In this document: one piece after another, positions 1 through 7,797 of the stretch
How the letters are laid out: every line of letters starts with the position of its first letter
How positions within the stretch are numbered: position 1 is the stretch's first letter
Assembly (NCBI GenBank): GCA_020249285.1
Contig: JADCFX010000002.1
Span: forward strand, 94,591 to 158,590
Length of the DNA: 64,000 bases
Reading direction: 5' to 3'
Source of the DNA: Roseomonas sp.
Lineage (GTDB): Bacteria; Pseudomonadota; Alphaproteobacteria; Acetobacterales; Acetobacteraceae
The notes under the pieces: model-generated
Database searches by the model: none
What the model saw: the letters and a program-made list of their open reading frames with translations, nothing else
Told to the model about the DNA's origin: nothing
Position numbers and translations under genes: made by a program

Positions 1-669
1 TATCTTGGCTATGCGGAACTCACGCTGCATGGCAAGCGCTACAATACGTCGATCACGGTTGGGCCGGATGGCAGCGTGCTCGGCAAATACCGAAAAATCC
101 ATCTGCCCGGCACGGTGGATCCTCGGGTGGGTGATCGCTTCCAGCAATTGGAAAAGCGCTATTTCGAATATGGCGATCTTGGCTTCCCCGCTTTTCGCGG
201 GCCAGAATCCTGGGGCCGGCCCGTGCTTGGCATGTTGATCTGCAATGACCGCCGCTGGCCGGAAGCCTGGCGCTGCTATGGCTTGCAGGGGATCGAGTTG
301 ATGCTGATTGGCTATAACTCGGCGGCCTATGATCCGATGGGCGGGGATAGCGAGGATCAGTCCTTGCGGACCTTCCATTCGACACTCGCGGTGCAAGGCA
401 ATGCCTATATGAACGCAACCTGGGCGATTTCGGTCGCCAAGGCAGGGGTTGAGGATGGCTCGGGCCTGATTGGTGGTTCGGTGATTGTGGACCCGAATGG
501 CCGCGTGGTGGCGGAAGCCAAGACGCTGGGTGATGAGATTATCGTGGCCGATGTTGATTTCGATGCCTGCCGCCAGGGCAAGGAAAAGATGTTCAACTTC
601 GCCGCCCATCGCCGCCCGCAATGGTATCGCACGATCATTGACCAGGTGGGGGCGGTGCCGCCGGCGTGA
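1..669 (+). CDS. N-carbamoyl-D-amino-acid hydrolase (5' partial)
   Basis: The reading frame is open from base 1, so the N-terminus lies outside the window. The protein belongs to the nitrilase/C-N hydrolase superfamily, which hydrolyses N-carbamoyl amino acids to amino acid, CO2 and ammonia. The catalytic Lys is seen in GKYRKIHLPG (near base 100) and the catalytic Cys in LICNDRRWPEAWR (near base 242), the signature of D-carbamoylases. The third catalytic residue, a Glu, would lie upstream of base 1. It is a close paralogue of the complete gene at 1499-2461, with pdxJ between them. Substrate stereospecificity is inferred from the family. Confidence 0.85.
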   Translation, partial: YLGYAELTLHGKRYNTSITVGPDGSVLGKYRKIHLPGTVDPRVGDRFQQLEKRYFEYGDLGFPAFRGPESWGRPVLGMLICNDRRWPEAWRCYGLQGIELMLIGYNSAAYDPMGGDSEDQSLRTFHSTLAVQGNAYMNATWAISVAKAGVEDGSGLIGGSVIVDPNGRVVAEAKTLGDEIIVADVDFDACRQGKEKMFNFAAHRRPQWYRTIIDQVGAVPPA

Positions 670-739
670 TGCGCGCCCTGCGGATCACGATGACACTCTC
701 TTATGTATTGGAAATTGATGGCGAGGCTTTGGTGAACCG

Positions 740-1462
740 ATGACCGTCTTCAGTCTGAACTTGAATAAGATCGCCCTTCTCCGGAATTCGCGGGGGGGCG
801 ACGAGCCCAATCTTTCCGACTTCGCGCGCAAGGCGATTACTGCCGGCGTCCGGAGCCTGACGGTGCATCCGCGTGCGGATGCACGGCATATTACGCTCGA
901 CGATGTGGTCACGCTGGCGAGGCTGCCGGAACTGGCCTCGGGCGCGGTGGAACTCAACATCGAGGGCGATTTGCGCGCCGAATTGATCACGCTGGTCGAG
1001 ACGCTTCGGCCCAGCCAGTTCACGGTAGTCCCGGTCACTCCAGGCGAAGTGACATCGGATCGCGGCTGGCGCGCTTACGACCCCCATGTCGAACTGCGGC
1101 GCACGGTCGAGCGGCTGGCCGGGATTCGCGTCGCCGTGTTCTGCGACGCCACGAATGAAAGCTGCGATTACGCCGTCGCCGCTGGGGCCCAGGCGATAGA
1201 ACTCTTTACGGGTCCTTTTGCCAAGGCGTTCAAGACCGGTACACATGCGGCAGAGCTTACGGCGCTGCGCCAAACGGCCGATCATGCGCGTCAATTCGGG
1301 CTGCGGGTGAATGCGGGCCATGACCTGACGCTGGAAAACCTTGCCGCGCTGCGGGCTGTCGTGGAGATCGACGAAGTGTCTATCGGCCATCAGGTTACCA
1401 TTGACGCCCTTCTTATGGGTTGGGCTGCGGCACTAACAGCCTATATGCACGCCTGTCGATGA
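740..1462 (+). CDS. pdxJ: Pyridoxine 5'-phosphate synthase PdxJ
   Basis: A 240-residue protein of the usual family length. PdxJ condenses 3-amino-2-oxopropyl phosphate with deoxyxylulose 5-phosphate to give pyridoxine 5'-phosphate in the DXP-dependent vitamin B6 pathway. Recognisable blocks are the N-terminal SLNLNKIALLRNSRGG, LTVHPRADARHI (around residues 50-61), VELNIEG and the C-terminal NAGHDLTLENL. It lies on the same strand between two carbamoylase paralogues, 70 bp after the first and 36 bp before the second, and could be co-transcribed with them. Whether this is the organism's only pdxJ cannot be told here. Confidence 0.95.
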   Translation: MTVFSLNLNKIALLRNSRGGDEPNLSDFARKAITAGVRSLTVHPRADARHITLDDVVTLARLPELASGAVELNIEGDLRAELITLVETLRPSQFTVVPVTPGEVTSDRGWRAYDPHVELRRTVERLAGIRVAVFCDATNESCDYAVAAGAQAIELFTGPFAKAFKTGTHAAELTALRQTADHARQFGLRVNAGHDLTLENLAALRAVVEIDEVSIGHQVTIDALLMGWAAALTAYMHACR

Positions 1463-1498
1463 TCTAGGAACAGCTACGAACGCCAAAAGGATCAGCGC

Positions 1499-2461
1499 AT
1501 GACCCGTTCCCTTGTTCTGGCTGCCGCGCAATTGGGGCCGATCCAAAAAGCCGAAGGCCGTGATTTTGCCGTCGGCCGCATGATCCGCCTGCTGGAAAAG
1601 GCGCATCAACGCGGTGCTGAGGTTGTGGTGTTTCCCGAATTGGCGCTGACCACTTTCTTCCCGCGCTGGTATGAGGAAGACCTCGCCAATGCGGATCATT
1701 GGTATGAAAGCGCGCTCCCTTCCAATGAAACCGCGCCGCTGTTTGAAGCTGCGCGCAAATACGGCATCGCGTTTCATCTGGGCTATGCCGAGAAAACGCC
1801 GGAAGGCAGGCGCTTCAATACCGCGGTCTTCGTGCTGCCCTCAGGCGAGATTGTCCTGAAATACCGCAAGGTGCATTTGCCGGGGCATAAGGAATTCGAT
1901 CCAATCCGCCATGTGCAGCATCTGGAAAAGCGCTATTTTGAGCCGGGCGATCTTGGCTTTCCTGTGATCCGCGCGCCGGTTGCCGGCCAGCCCGTCAATC
2001 TTGGCATGATGATCTGCAATGACCGCCGCTGGCCGGAAGCCTGGCGCGTGATGGGGTTGCAGCAGGTTGAATTGGTGATGCTCGGCTACAATACGCCATC
2101 ACTGAATATGGAAAATCGTGGCTTTGAGGCGCCTCATCTGCGCGTGTTCCATAGCCATCTTTCTGTCCAATCCGGGTGCTACCAGAATTCCTGCTTCGCG
2201 GTCGCAACCGCCAAGGCCGGCACGGAAGATGGGCATGAGCTGTTCGGCCATTCCATCATTGTGAACCCGCAGGGCGAGATCATGGCTCAGGCGACAAGCT
2301 GGGATGATGAATTGATCGTGGCCGAAGCTGATCTCGGCAAATGCGAATTGGGCCGGAAGACGATTTTCGATTTCGCGCGCCACCGCAGGCCGGAACATTA
2401 TGGGCGTATCGCCGATCAGGTGGGCAGCGTGCCGCCGGCGGAATGGAAAGGCGGCGCCTGA
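1499..2461 (+). CDS. N-carbamoyl-D-amino-acid hydrolase
   Basis: A complete 320-residue nitrilase-superfamily enzyme. The catalytic triad is visible: Glu47 in VVFPELALT, Lys124 in LKYRKVHLPGH and Cys173 in MICNDRRWPEAWR. The spacing is close to that of characterised D-carbamoylases, which act after hydantoinases to release D-amino acids. The start has an AAAGGA ribosome-binding site about 9 bp upstream. The gene converges with the nucleotide-sugar dehydrogenase, leaving a 2-bp gap. A 38-bp stretch around the catalytic Cys (2010-2047) is identical to the upstream paralogue (236-273). Activity on other carbamoyl or ureido substrates is possible. Confidence 0.9.
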   Translation: MTRSLVLAAAQLGPIQKAEGRDFAVGRMIRLLEKAHQRGAEVVVFPELALTTFFPRWYEEDLANADHWYESALPSNETAPLFEAARKYGIAFHLGYAEKTPEGRRFNTAVFVLPSGEIVLKYRKVHLPGHKEFDPIRHVQHLEKRYFEPGDLGFPVIRAPVAGQPVNLGMMICNDRRWPEAWRVMGLQQVELVMLGYNTPSLNMENRGFEAPHLRVFHSHLSVQSGCYQNSCFAVATAKAGTEDGHELFGHSIIVNPQGEIMAQATSWDDELIVAEADLGKCELGRKTIFDFARHRRPEHYGRIADQVGSVPPAEWKGGA

Positions 2462-2463
2462 CT

Positions 2464-3729
2464 TCAGACGACGATAACGCTTGAACCTGCTGGTAGAATA
2501 CCGAAGGGGTCGAATACCAGGGGCGCGGCGCGGGAAATCGCCGCCAGATCGAAAGCGCAATGCGGCGTGCCAAGGATGATCGCCTCAGGCTGCGCGCCAT
2601 CCGGCATTTTTAGAGCCACGCTGCGCGGAATAGCTGACAGCGCCTTGGGAATCGTGCTTAGCACAGGATCATGCCAGGCAAGCTCAGCCCGAGCGTGATG
2701 CAAGTGGCGCATAAGCCTGAGCGGTGCGGCGGCGCGCAAATCTGCGACATCGGGTTTGTAGGTAACCCCCGCCACCAGCACGCGCTTACCGGCCAGATCA
2801 TCACCAAGCCGCGCACAGATTTGTGCCAGCACGCGCGCCACGCGCCCGCGATTGCGCGACAGCGCCTTGGCCAGCAATACGGAGGGGGCGCCTGACCGCG
2901 CCGCTTCCATTTGCAAAAAAGCCGGGTCCACCGGAATGCAATGCCCGCCCGCGCCAAGCCCGGGCCAAAATGGCGCAAAGCCGAAGGGCTTGGTTGCCGC
3001 CGCCGCCACCACATCGCGCGTCGGCACACCAAGCGCTGTGAAAGCGGCATGGAGTTCATCCATCAGCGCGATATTCACCAGGCGATAGGTGTTTTCCAAA
3101 AGCTTGGCGCATTCCGCGACCTCGGGGCTCGCGACCACCTCCACCCGATCCACTAAATGCCGCCAAAAGCCCAAGGCGCGGCGGAGAGAGGCATCGTCGG
3201 TGGCACCCAGCAGGCGCGGAATGCTGCGGGTTGGCGGCGCATGGGGTCCTGGGTTTTCCCGTTCGGGCGACACGGCCAGGAAGACATCCCGCCCCACGCG
3301 CCAGCCTGCTTCTTCCAGCACGGCACGACATAACCCATTGGTGGCGCCGGGCTGGCAGGTGGAAACCAGGCACACCAACGCGCCCGGCGACAAGCCGCGC
3401 GCTGCGATGCCAAGCGCTTCGCGCACGGCGTTCAAATCAGGTCGCCCGCGCGCATCAAGCGGGGTTGGGACGCAAATCAGCCAGGTTTGCGCGCCGGCAA
3501 GCTGAGTGGGGTCGGCGCTAGCCCGAAACCTACCGTGGCCGCCGGCATGGGCCTTCTCGGCGCTTTCTCGCGCTCCGGGGGCCGGGTCAAAACCAATCAC
3601 GTCATAGCCGGCGGCGGCGGCACCAAGCGCCAAGGGCCGGCCGACATAGCCAAGGCCGAGCACGGCCAAACGCCCTCGGCTGAGCAGGGGGGCGGGCGCA
3701 AGAACAGGCTGTAGAAGATTTAGGGACAC
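2464..3729 (-). CDS. UDP-N-acetyl-hexosamine 6-dehydrogenase (WecC/WbpA-like)
   Basis: A 421-residue NAD-dependent nucleotide-sugar dehydrogenase that oxidises C6 of a UDP-sugar to a uronate in two steps, for surface polysaccharide. The Rossmann motif VLGLGYVG is at residues 23-30, SPERENPG near 154-161, the linker helix KLLENTYRLVNIALMDEL near 209-226, and the catalytic Cys264 is in GGHCIPVDP. The HCIP sequence and SPER motif favour the UDP-HexNAc (WecC/WbpA) group over UDP-glucose dehydrogenase. The start is GTG. No polysaccharide genes lie alongside, so the glycan is unknown. Confidence 0.88.
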   Translation of the reverse strand: MSLNLLQPVLAPAPLLSRGRLAVLGLGYVGRPLALGAAAAGYDVIGFDPAPGARESAEKAHAGGHGRFRASADPTQLAGAQTWLICVPTPLDARGRPDLNAVREALGIAARGLSPGALVCLVSTCQPGATNGLCRAVLEEAGWRVGRDVFLAVSPERENPGPHAPPTRSIPRLLGATDDASLRRALGFWRHLVDRVEVVASPEVAECAKLLENTYRLVNIALMDELHAAFTALGVPTRDVVAAAATKPFGFAPFWPGLGAGGHCIPVDPAFLQMEAARSGAPSVLLAKALSRNRGRVARVLAQICARLGDDLAGKRVLVAGVTYKPDVADLRAAAPLRLMRHLHHARAELAWHDPVLSTIPKALSAIPRSVALKMPDGAQPEAIILGTPHCAFDLAAISRAAPLVFDPFGILPAGSSVIVV

Positions 3730-3883
3730 ACCTCATTAATTGTGTTTCTCTTATAAATTGCCACCCTGGGTTTTATCTTGGGGAATCTTTCAGCCATCCG
3801 AAGCCTCAGCATTGCCACCACCCCTTTCCTTTTGCGGGGCCGAAAGCACGGCTAAATGCTTGTTTTTTCGCTACTACCCGCCG

Positions 3884-3913
3884 GAGAATCTGTTTCCAGC
3901 CCCAGGGATTCTC
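3884..3913. promoter_or_regulatory. Inverted repeat in the upp 5' region
   Basis: GAGAATC (3884-3890) and GATTCTC (3907-3913) form a 7-bp inverted repeat with a 16-nt loop, 37 bp before the upp start. The 221-bp gap between divergent genes is unusually AT-rich for this window. The repeat could be an operator or a leader hairpin. No family match is claimed. Confidence 0.3.
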
Positions 3914-3950
3914 TCCTAAAGAAGGGCGTACCCCTGCTTAGGAATAGGTC

Positions 3951-4604
3951 ATGGTCACAGGTTCAGGATCGGATGATGCAGGCATGCTCACGGTGGTGGG
4001 GCACCCGCTGATCCAGCACAGGCTTTCGCAGGTGCGCGAGAAAACCTGCCCTGTGCCCACCTTCCGCGTCCTGCTGCGCGACATCGCCATGATGCTCGGT
4101 GCTGCCGCTTTGGCTGATCTGCCGCTTGAAGCGCGCGAGGTTGAAACGCCGCTGGAACGCATGTCGGCGCCAAAACTTGCCGGCAAACCGCCGATCTTCG
4201 CCCCGGTGCTGCGCGCCGGCATTGGCTTTCTGGATGGCATGCTGAGCCTTCTGCCGGAAGCGGGTGTTGCGCATATTGGCGTCTATCGCGACCACAAAAC
4301 ACTGGAAGCGCATGAATACTACTTCAAGGCGCCGGAGGATTTGGCAGAGCGCCTGGTGATCCTGCTCGATCCCATGCTGGCGACCGGCAATTCAGCGGTC
4401 GCAGCACTTGATCGGCTGAAGGCGCGCGGCGCTGAGCGCATCCGCTTCATCTGCCTGCTCGCCGCGCCGGAGGGTATTCGCCATGTGCGGCAAGCCCATC
4501 CCGATGTACCGATCTGGACCGCGGCAATTGACGAAAAGCTTGATGAGAAAGGCTATATCCGCCCTGGCCTTGGCGATGCCGGGGATCGGGTTTTCGGGAC
4601 TTGA
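3951..4604 (+). CDS. upp: Uracil phosphoribosyltransferase
   Basis: A 217-residue pyrimidine-salvage enzyme converting uracil and PRPP to UMP. The PRPP-binding loop [12 protein letters not shown] spans residues 138-149 (Asp140-Ser148), and PVLRAGIGF (residues 85-93) and the C-terminal [17 protein letters not shown] are typical of Upp. Family members usually start at MLTVVGHPL, equivalent to Met12 (3984). The upstream ATG at 3951 has the better ribosome-binding site (TAGGA), so it is chosen here with some doubt. It converges with ada. Confidence 0.95.
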   Translation: MVTGSGSDDAGMLTVVGHPLIQHRLSQVREKTCPVPTFRVLLRDIAMMLGAAALADLPLEAREVETPLERMSAPKLAGKPPIFAPVLRAGIGFLDGMLSLLPEAGVAHIGVYRDHKTLEAHEYYFKAPEDLAERLVILLDPMLATGNSAVAALDRLKARGAERIRFICLLAAPEGIRHVRQAHPDVPIWTAAIDEKLDEKGYIRPGLGDAGDRVFGT

Positions 4605-4620
4605 TGCGCGACCAGGAAGC

Positions 4621-5679
4621 TCAGGCGCCCTTCTCACCTGCCAATAAGGCGCGCTTGCGCGCAACGCCCCAGCGATAGCCTGTCACATCACCATCCTTGC
4701 CCACCACGCGATGGCAGGGCACGGCGAGTGAGACCGGGTTCTGCGCGCAGGCCCGCGCGACCGCGCGTGTTGCCTTTGGCTCACCCATGGTGGCGGCGAG
4801 CCCGCTATAAGTTGTGGTGCTACCAAGAGGAATGCCGCGCAGCGCTTCCCAAACGCGGCGCTGAAAAATCGTGCCGCGTAAATCCAAGGGAAGTTCCAAG
4901 GCAGCACGTGGTTCGGCGATGAAGGCGATGGCGCGTTTGGCAAGTTCGCTGATCTCCGCTGGTGCTGCTTCAATCCACGCTTGGGGAAAGCGAGCGCGCA
5001 AATCACCTTCCAAAGCATCGCGTGCCTCGCCAAAACCAAGGAAGCACACGCCCTGTTCGGTGGCGCCGAGCAGCAAAGGGCCGAAGGCGCTTTCCGCCCA
5101 GGCGATGCGGATCACCTCACCGGCGCCGCCACGCCGCGCACGGCCAGGGCGCATGCCAAGATGCCGCGCGGTGTTTTCATAAACGCGGCTTTCACTACCG
5201 AAGCCGGCCTCCGCGACCGCCTCCGCCACACGCGCCCCTTCGGCCAGTGCGGCTGAAAGTCGCTTCCCGCGCACGCCTTCCGCATAGGAACGCGGCGTGA
5301 CGCCGGTGATATCCCGAAACATCCGCTGGAAGTGATGCGGCGCATAGCCGGCGCGCGCCGCAAGGCTTGCCAGCGATGGCATGGCTTCAGAAGCTTCGAT
5401 CATGGCGCAGGCGGCGCGCACGGCTTCCGCTTGCAGGCGCGCGCGATCACCGCGCGGGTCGCAGCGCTTGCAGGGGCGAAAGCCGGCGGCCTCTGCCGCG
5501 CCCCAATCGGCAAAGAAACGGACATGCCGGCGGAGCGGCGCGGGGGAAGGACAGCCGGGACGGCAATAAATGCCCTGGCTGGTGACGGCATAAAGAAAAG
5601 CACCACAGGCGGGCGCCGCATCACGCGCCATCACGGCAGCGAAGCGGGCATCATCAAGATTTTTTGCTGTGTTCTTCAT
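4621..5679 (-). CDS. ada: Ada: bifunctional methyl-DNA repair protein and AraC-type activator
   Basis: A 352-residue adaptive-response protein when started at the ATG at 5679. An in-frame start 12 codons earlier (5715) is less typical. The N-terminal Ada zinc domain has Cys39, Cys43, Cys70 and Cys73, with Cys39 the expected methylphosphotriester acceptor. An AraC helix-turn-helix domain spans about residues 80-180. A methylguanine-DNA methyltransferase domain ends with the active-site motif PCHRV (Cys322). The protein repairs alkylated DNA suicidally and, once methylated, activates its regulon. No alkB is adjacent. Confidence 0.95.
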   Translation of the reverse strand: MKNTAKNLDDARFAAVMARDAAPACGAFLYAVTSQGIYCRPGCPSPAPLRRHVRFFADWGAAEAAGFRPCKRCDPRGDRARLQAEAVRAACAMIEASEAMPSLASLAARAGYAPHHFQRMFRDITGVTPRSYAEGVRGKRLSAALAEGARVAEAVAEAGFGSESRVYENTARHLGMRPGRARRGGAGEVIRIAWAESAFGPLLLGATEQGVCFLGFGEARDALEGDLRARFPQAWIEAAPAEISELAKRAIAFIAEPRAALELPLDLRGTIFQRRVWEALRGIPLGSTTTYSGLAATMGEPKATRAVARACAQNPVSLAVPCHRVVGKDGDVTGYRWGVARKRALLAGEKGA

Positions 5680-5780
5680 GCCAGTATGTTCGGCGGTTCC
5701 CCCATATCGCGCCATCCGCTTCTTGCGCTCACTTAATTCCTATGTCGCGGATCGTGCCCGATCCGCCCTCAGACGCCGGC

Positions 5781-5851
5781 GCGCGCCTCCGCGCGCTTGG
5801 CTTCGCTGCATAAGCAGCGGCGCCCATTCGGGCGCTCGTCCGCCTTCGGCG
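5781..5851. repeat. String of four small hairpins between rlmH and ada
   Basis: Four consecutive perfect short stem-loops sit in 71 bp: GCGCGC/GCGCGC (5781-5796), CGCTGC/GCAGCG (5804-5819), GCGCCC/GGGCGC (5820-5835) and CGCC/GGCG (5841-5851). They lie between two genes on the minus strand, downstream of rlmH. There is no T-tract directly after the last, so this is not a simple terminator. It could be an RNA-processing element or a dispersed intergenic repeat. Confidence 0.4.
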
Positions 5852-5892
5852 TCCGCAAGAGGCCCAATTTTTTGCAGCAACCGCTTTGCGCA

Positions 5893-6342
5893 TTAGGGCC
5901 GCCAAGTACGGTGGTAGGGATGCCCACTCCTGATCGCCTGCACCCGGTAAAGCTGTTCCGCCAGCATGCCGCGCACCAGAAAATGCGGCCAGGTGAGAGA
6001 ACCCAGTGAGAGCCTATATTCCGCGCGCGCCTGCACGGCCTGGTCCAACCCCTCCGCCCCGCCAATGATGAAGCAGGCGCTGCGCCCGGCTTCATCCCAG
6101 CGTGTCAGCAGCGCGGCCAGGCTTTCCGTATCGGGCATGGCGCCGCCAAGGTCCAAGGCAATGGGCACCGCGCCGGCCGGGATGGCTGCCAGGATGGCAG
6201 CGCCTTCGCGGCGGCGGATTTCGGCTTCACTGCCGCGCGCTTCGGGGATTTCGACCAATTCGGGCGCCGGGCGCAGCCGCGCCGCGTAATGCGCGTAAAG
6301 GGCGGCTTCCGGCCCGGGCTTGATGCGCCCGATGGCAATGAT
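5893..6342 (-). CDS. rlmH: 23S rRNA pseudouridine-1915 N3-methyltransferase RlmH
   Basis: A SPOUT-fold methyltransferase that methylates pseudouridine 1915 in helix 69 of assembled 70S ribosomes. The frame reads [13 protein letters not shown] at its N-terminus, then [23 protein letters not shown], and the C-terminal HPYHRTW typical of RlmH. Conservation begins at 6342, but the frame has no ATG, GTG or TTG between the upstream stop (6376-6378) and the TTG at 6258, which would delete the conserved N-terminus. Initiation is therefore placed at ATC (6342, 149 codons) or the following ATT. Its first codons abut the rsfS stop (TAG, 6344-6346). Confidence 0.85.
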   Translation of the reverse strand: MIAIGRIKPGPEAALYAHYAARLRPAPELVEIPEARGSEAEIRRREGAAILAAIPAGAVPIALDLGGAMPDTESLAALLTRWDEAGRSACFIIGGAEGLDQAVQARAEYRLSLGSLTWPHFLVRGMLAEQLYRVQAIRSGHPYHRTWRP

Positions 6343-6343
6343 C

Positions 6344-7099
6344 CTACTCGGGCGCGGCGTCGGAAGCCTCCGTCGTCAGTGGGCTTTCCGGGCCCCACAT
6401 GCGTTCCAGGCGATAGAGCTCGCGCGCATCCGGGCGGAACAGGTGGATCACCAGATCGCCCGCATCAATCAGCACCCAATCGCCTGAGGCCTGGATGGCA
6501 TCGCGCTTTATATGCAAGCCAGCCTTGCCGAGTGCTTCATCCAAATGCGTCGCCATGGCTTGCAATTGGCGCTCAACCTGGCCGGTCGCGATAATCAGCC
6601 TATCCGTGTAATCGGCGCGGCCAGTCACGTCCAAAACCACGATGTTTTCGGCCTTGTCGTCTTCCAGGCTTTGGCGCGCTGCTTCTACAAGTATCTCCAG
6701 CCGGTCCGGTGCAAGTTTTTCGCGGCGTCTGCCACGGGCGGGGCGGGGCGCAGTGACCTTCGTGGCGGGTTTCGCCTTGGGCTCGGCCTTCGCCTTAGCC
6801 GCGGCCTTGCTGGCCTTGGCGGCAGGCTTTGGCGCTGGCTTAGCTGCGGCGGCTTTGGCGGCAGCGCGTTTCGGCGCTGGCGCGGCAGCTTCGGTTTTCG
6901 GCGCAGCTTTGCTGGCCTTGGCGGCAGGCTTAGGTGCAGCGGTTTTGGGCGCAGTGGTTTTGGGCGCGGCCTTCGCCTTGGGCGCGGCGGCAGCTTTCGG
7001 CTTGGCGCTTGCTTTTGCCTTGGTCGCGGCTTTGGGCTTTGGCTCGGCGGTGGCGCGGCGCTTTGGGCTTTCTTCGGCCGGGGTGGGCTTGCGGGCTAT
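6344..7099 (-). CDS. rsfS: Ribosomal silencing factor RsfS (Iojap) with Ala/Lys/Pro-rich extension
   Basis: The C-terminal ~120 residues form an Iojap/RsfS domain ([40 protein letters not shown]). RsfS binds L14 (uL14) and blocks subunit joining in starvation. Residues 5-125 are a low-complexity Ala/Lys/Pro-rich, histone-H1-like basic tail that is not part of the core family. A consensus AGGAGG (7105-7110) lies 5 nt before an ATA codon (7097-7099), after which the protein reads A-R-K-P. An in-frame ATG at 7288 would overlap nadD by 161 bp and is rejected. The start is thus probably ATA, giving 251 residues. Confidence 0.85.
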   Translation of the reverse strand: MARKPTPAEESPKRRATAEPKPKAATKAKASAKPKAAAAPKAKAAPKTTAPKTAAPKPAAKASKAAPKTEAAAPAPKRAAAKAAAAKPAPKPAAKASKAAAKAKAEPKAKPATKVTAPRPARGRRREKLAPDRLEILVEAARQSLEDDKAENIVVLDVTGRADYTDRLIIATGQVERQLQAMATHLDEALGKAGLHIKRDAIQASGDWVLIDAGDLVIHLFRPDARELYRLERMWGPESPLTTEASDAAPE

Positions 7100-7104
7100 G
7101 GCCG

Positions 7105-7110
7105 CCTCCT
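7105..7110 (-). promoter_or_regulatory. Shine-Dalgarno of rsfS deciding an ATA start
   Basis: The minus strand reads AGGAGG, then CGGCC, then ATA GCC CGC AAG. It is a perfect ribosome-binding site at standard spacing with no ATG, GTG or TTG behind it. It lies 17 nt downstream of the nadD stop. Confidence 0.7.
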
Positions 7111-7127
7111 GTCTTTTTAACCAAGTG

Positions 7128-7736
7128 TCACGGGTGCAGCGCTGCCGCCCTGATTGCGGTGGCGGATGCCGCGTGTTCCCGGGCGGAAACGAAACACCAT
7201 CTGGCGCGTTTGGTAGCCCGCTTCGGGCTGGCAAGCAACGCGCCGGGCCGGCAACGCTGGCGCCGCAGTACCGAAGCCGCTGCCCCATGCAGTGCCTTTC
7301 TTGTCCAGCCCGGGCGGGGCAGCACCGCCAGAGCTATTGAAGTGGCGATGCGGCGCCATGATTTCCAGCGAGGCAGCTGCACCAGATTATCCGCGCCGAT
7401 CAGAAACACGAAGATGGCGCGAGGGAAGCGCCGACGCAGTTTTGCCAGCGTATCGGCCGTGAAGCGTGTGCCCAAAACCTTTTCGATATCGGTCGCAATC
7501 ACGCGCCTGCCATCGGCAATGCCCCGCGCGCTGGCCAGGCGCTCAGCCAGCGGCGCCATGCCCGCGCGCGGCTTCAGCGGATTACCCGGCGAGACCATCA
7601 GCCAAACCTGATCCAGCCCAAGCGCCCGCATGGCGTGGCGCGCGACATGGAGATGCCCGGCATGGGCCGGGTTGAAGGACCCGCCCAAAAGGCCAATGCG
7701 ACGGCGCCGACCATCGCCGAAGCGGGATGGGATCAT
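7128..7736 (-). CDS. nadD: Nicotinate-nucleotide adenylyltransferase NadD
   Basis: A 202-residue nucleotidyltransferase of NAD biosynthesis that adenylates nicotinate mononucleotide. The ATP-binding motif GLLGGSFNPAHAGHLHVA lies at residues 15-32, FLIGADNL near 113, and the C-terminal SATAIRAA corresponds to the ISSTxIR motif. It precedes rsfS and rlmH, a linkage widely conserved in alphaproteobacteria. The usual upstream neighbour proA is present but displaced by two foreign-looking genes. Confidence 0.95.
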   Translation of the reverse strand: MIPSRFGDGRRRRIGLLGGSFNPAHAGHLHVARHAMRALGLDQVWLMVSPGNPLKPRAGMAPLAERLASARGIADGRRVIATDIEKVLGTRFTADTLAKLRRRFPRAIFVFLIGADNLVQLPRWKSWRRIATSIALAVLPRPGWTRKALHGAAASVLRRQRCRPGALLASPKRATKRARWCFVSAREHAASATAIRAAALHP

Positions 7737-7797
7737 GCGCTGAACATAAACCGCTCAGGCGCCAAGGTGAATTGGCCTGCCATGGCGCGCCGGGCGG

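Noticed and set aside
7100..7288. ATG start of rsfS at 7288 adding 63 residues
   Set aside because: The extension lies inside nadD in another frame, has no ribosome-binding site and does not look like RsfS. The perfect AGGAGG is at 7105-7110.
6512..7340. Long plus-strand open frames opposite rsfS
   Set aside because: They mirror the Ala/Lys/Pro-rich repeat of rsfS on the other strand; their compositions (Leu/Gly/Arg or Ala/Gly rich) match no family.
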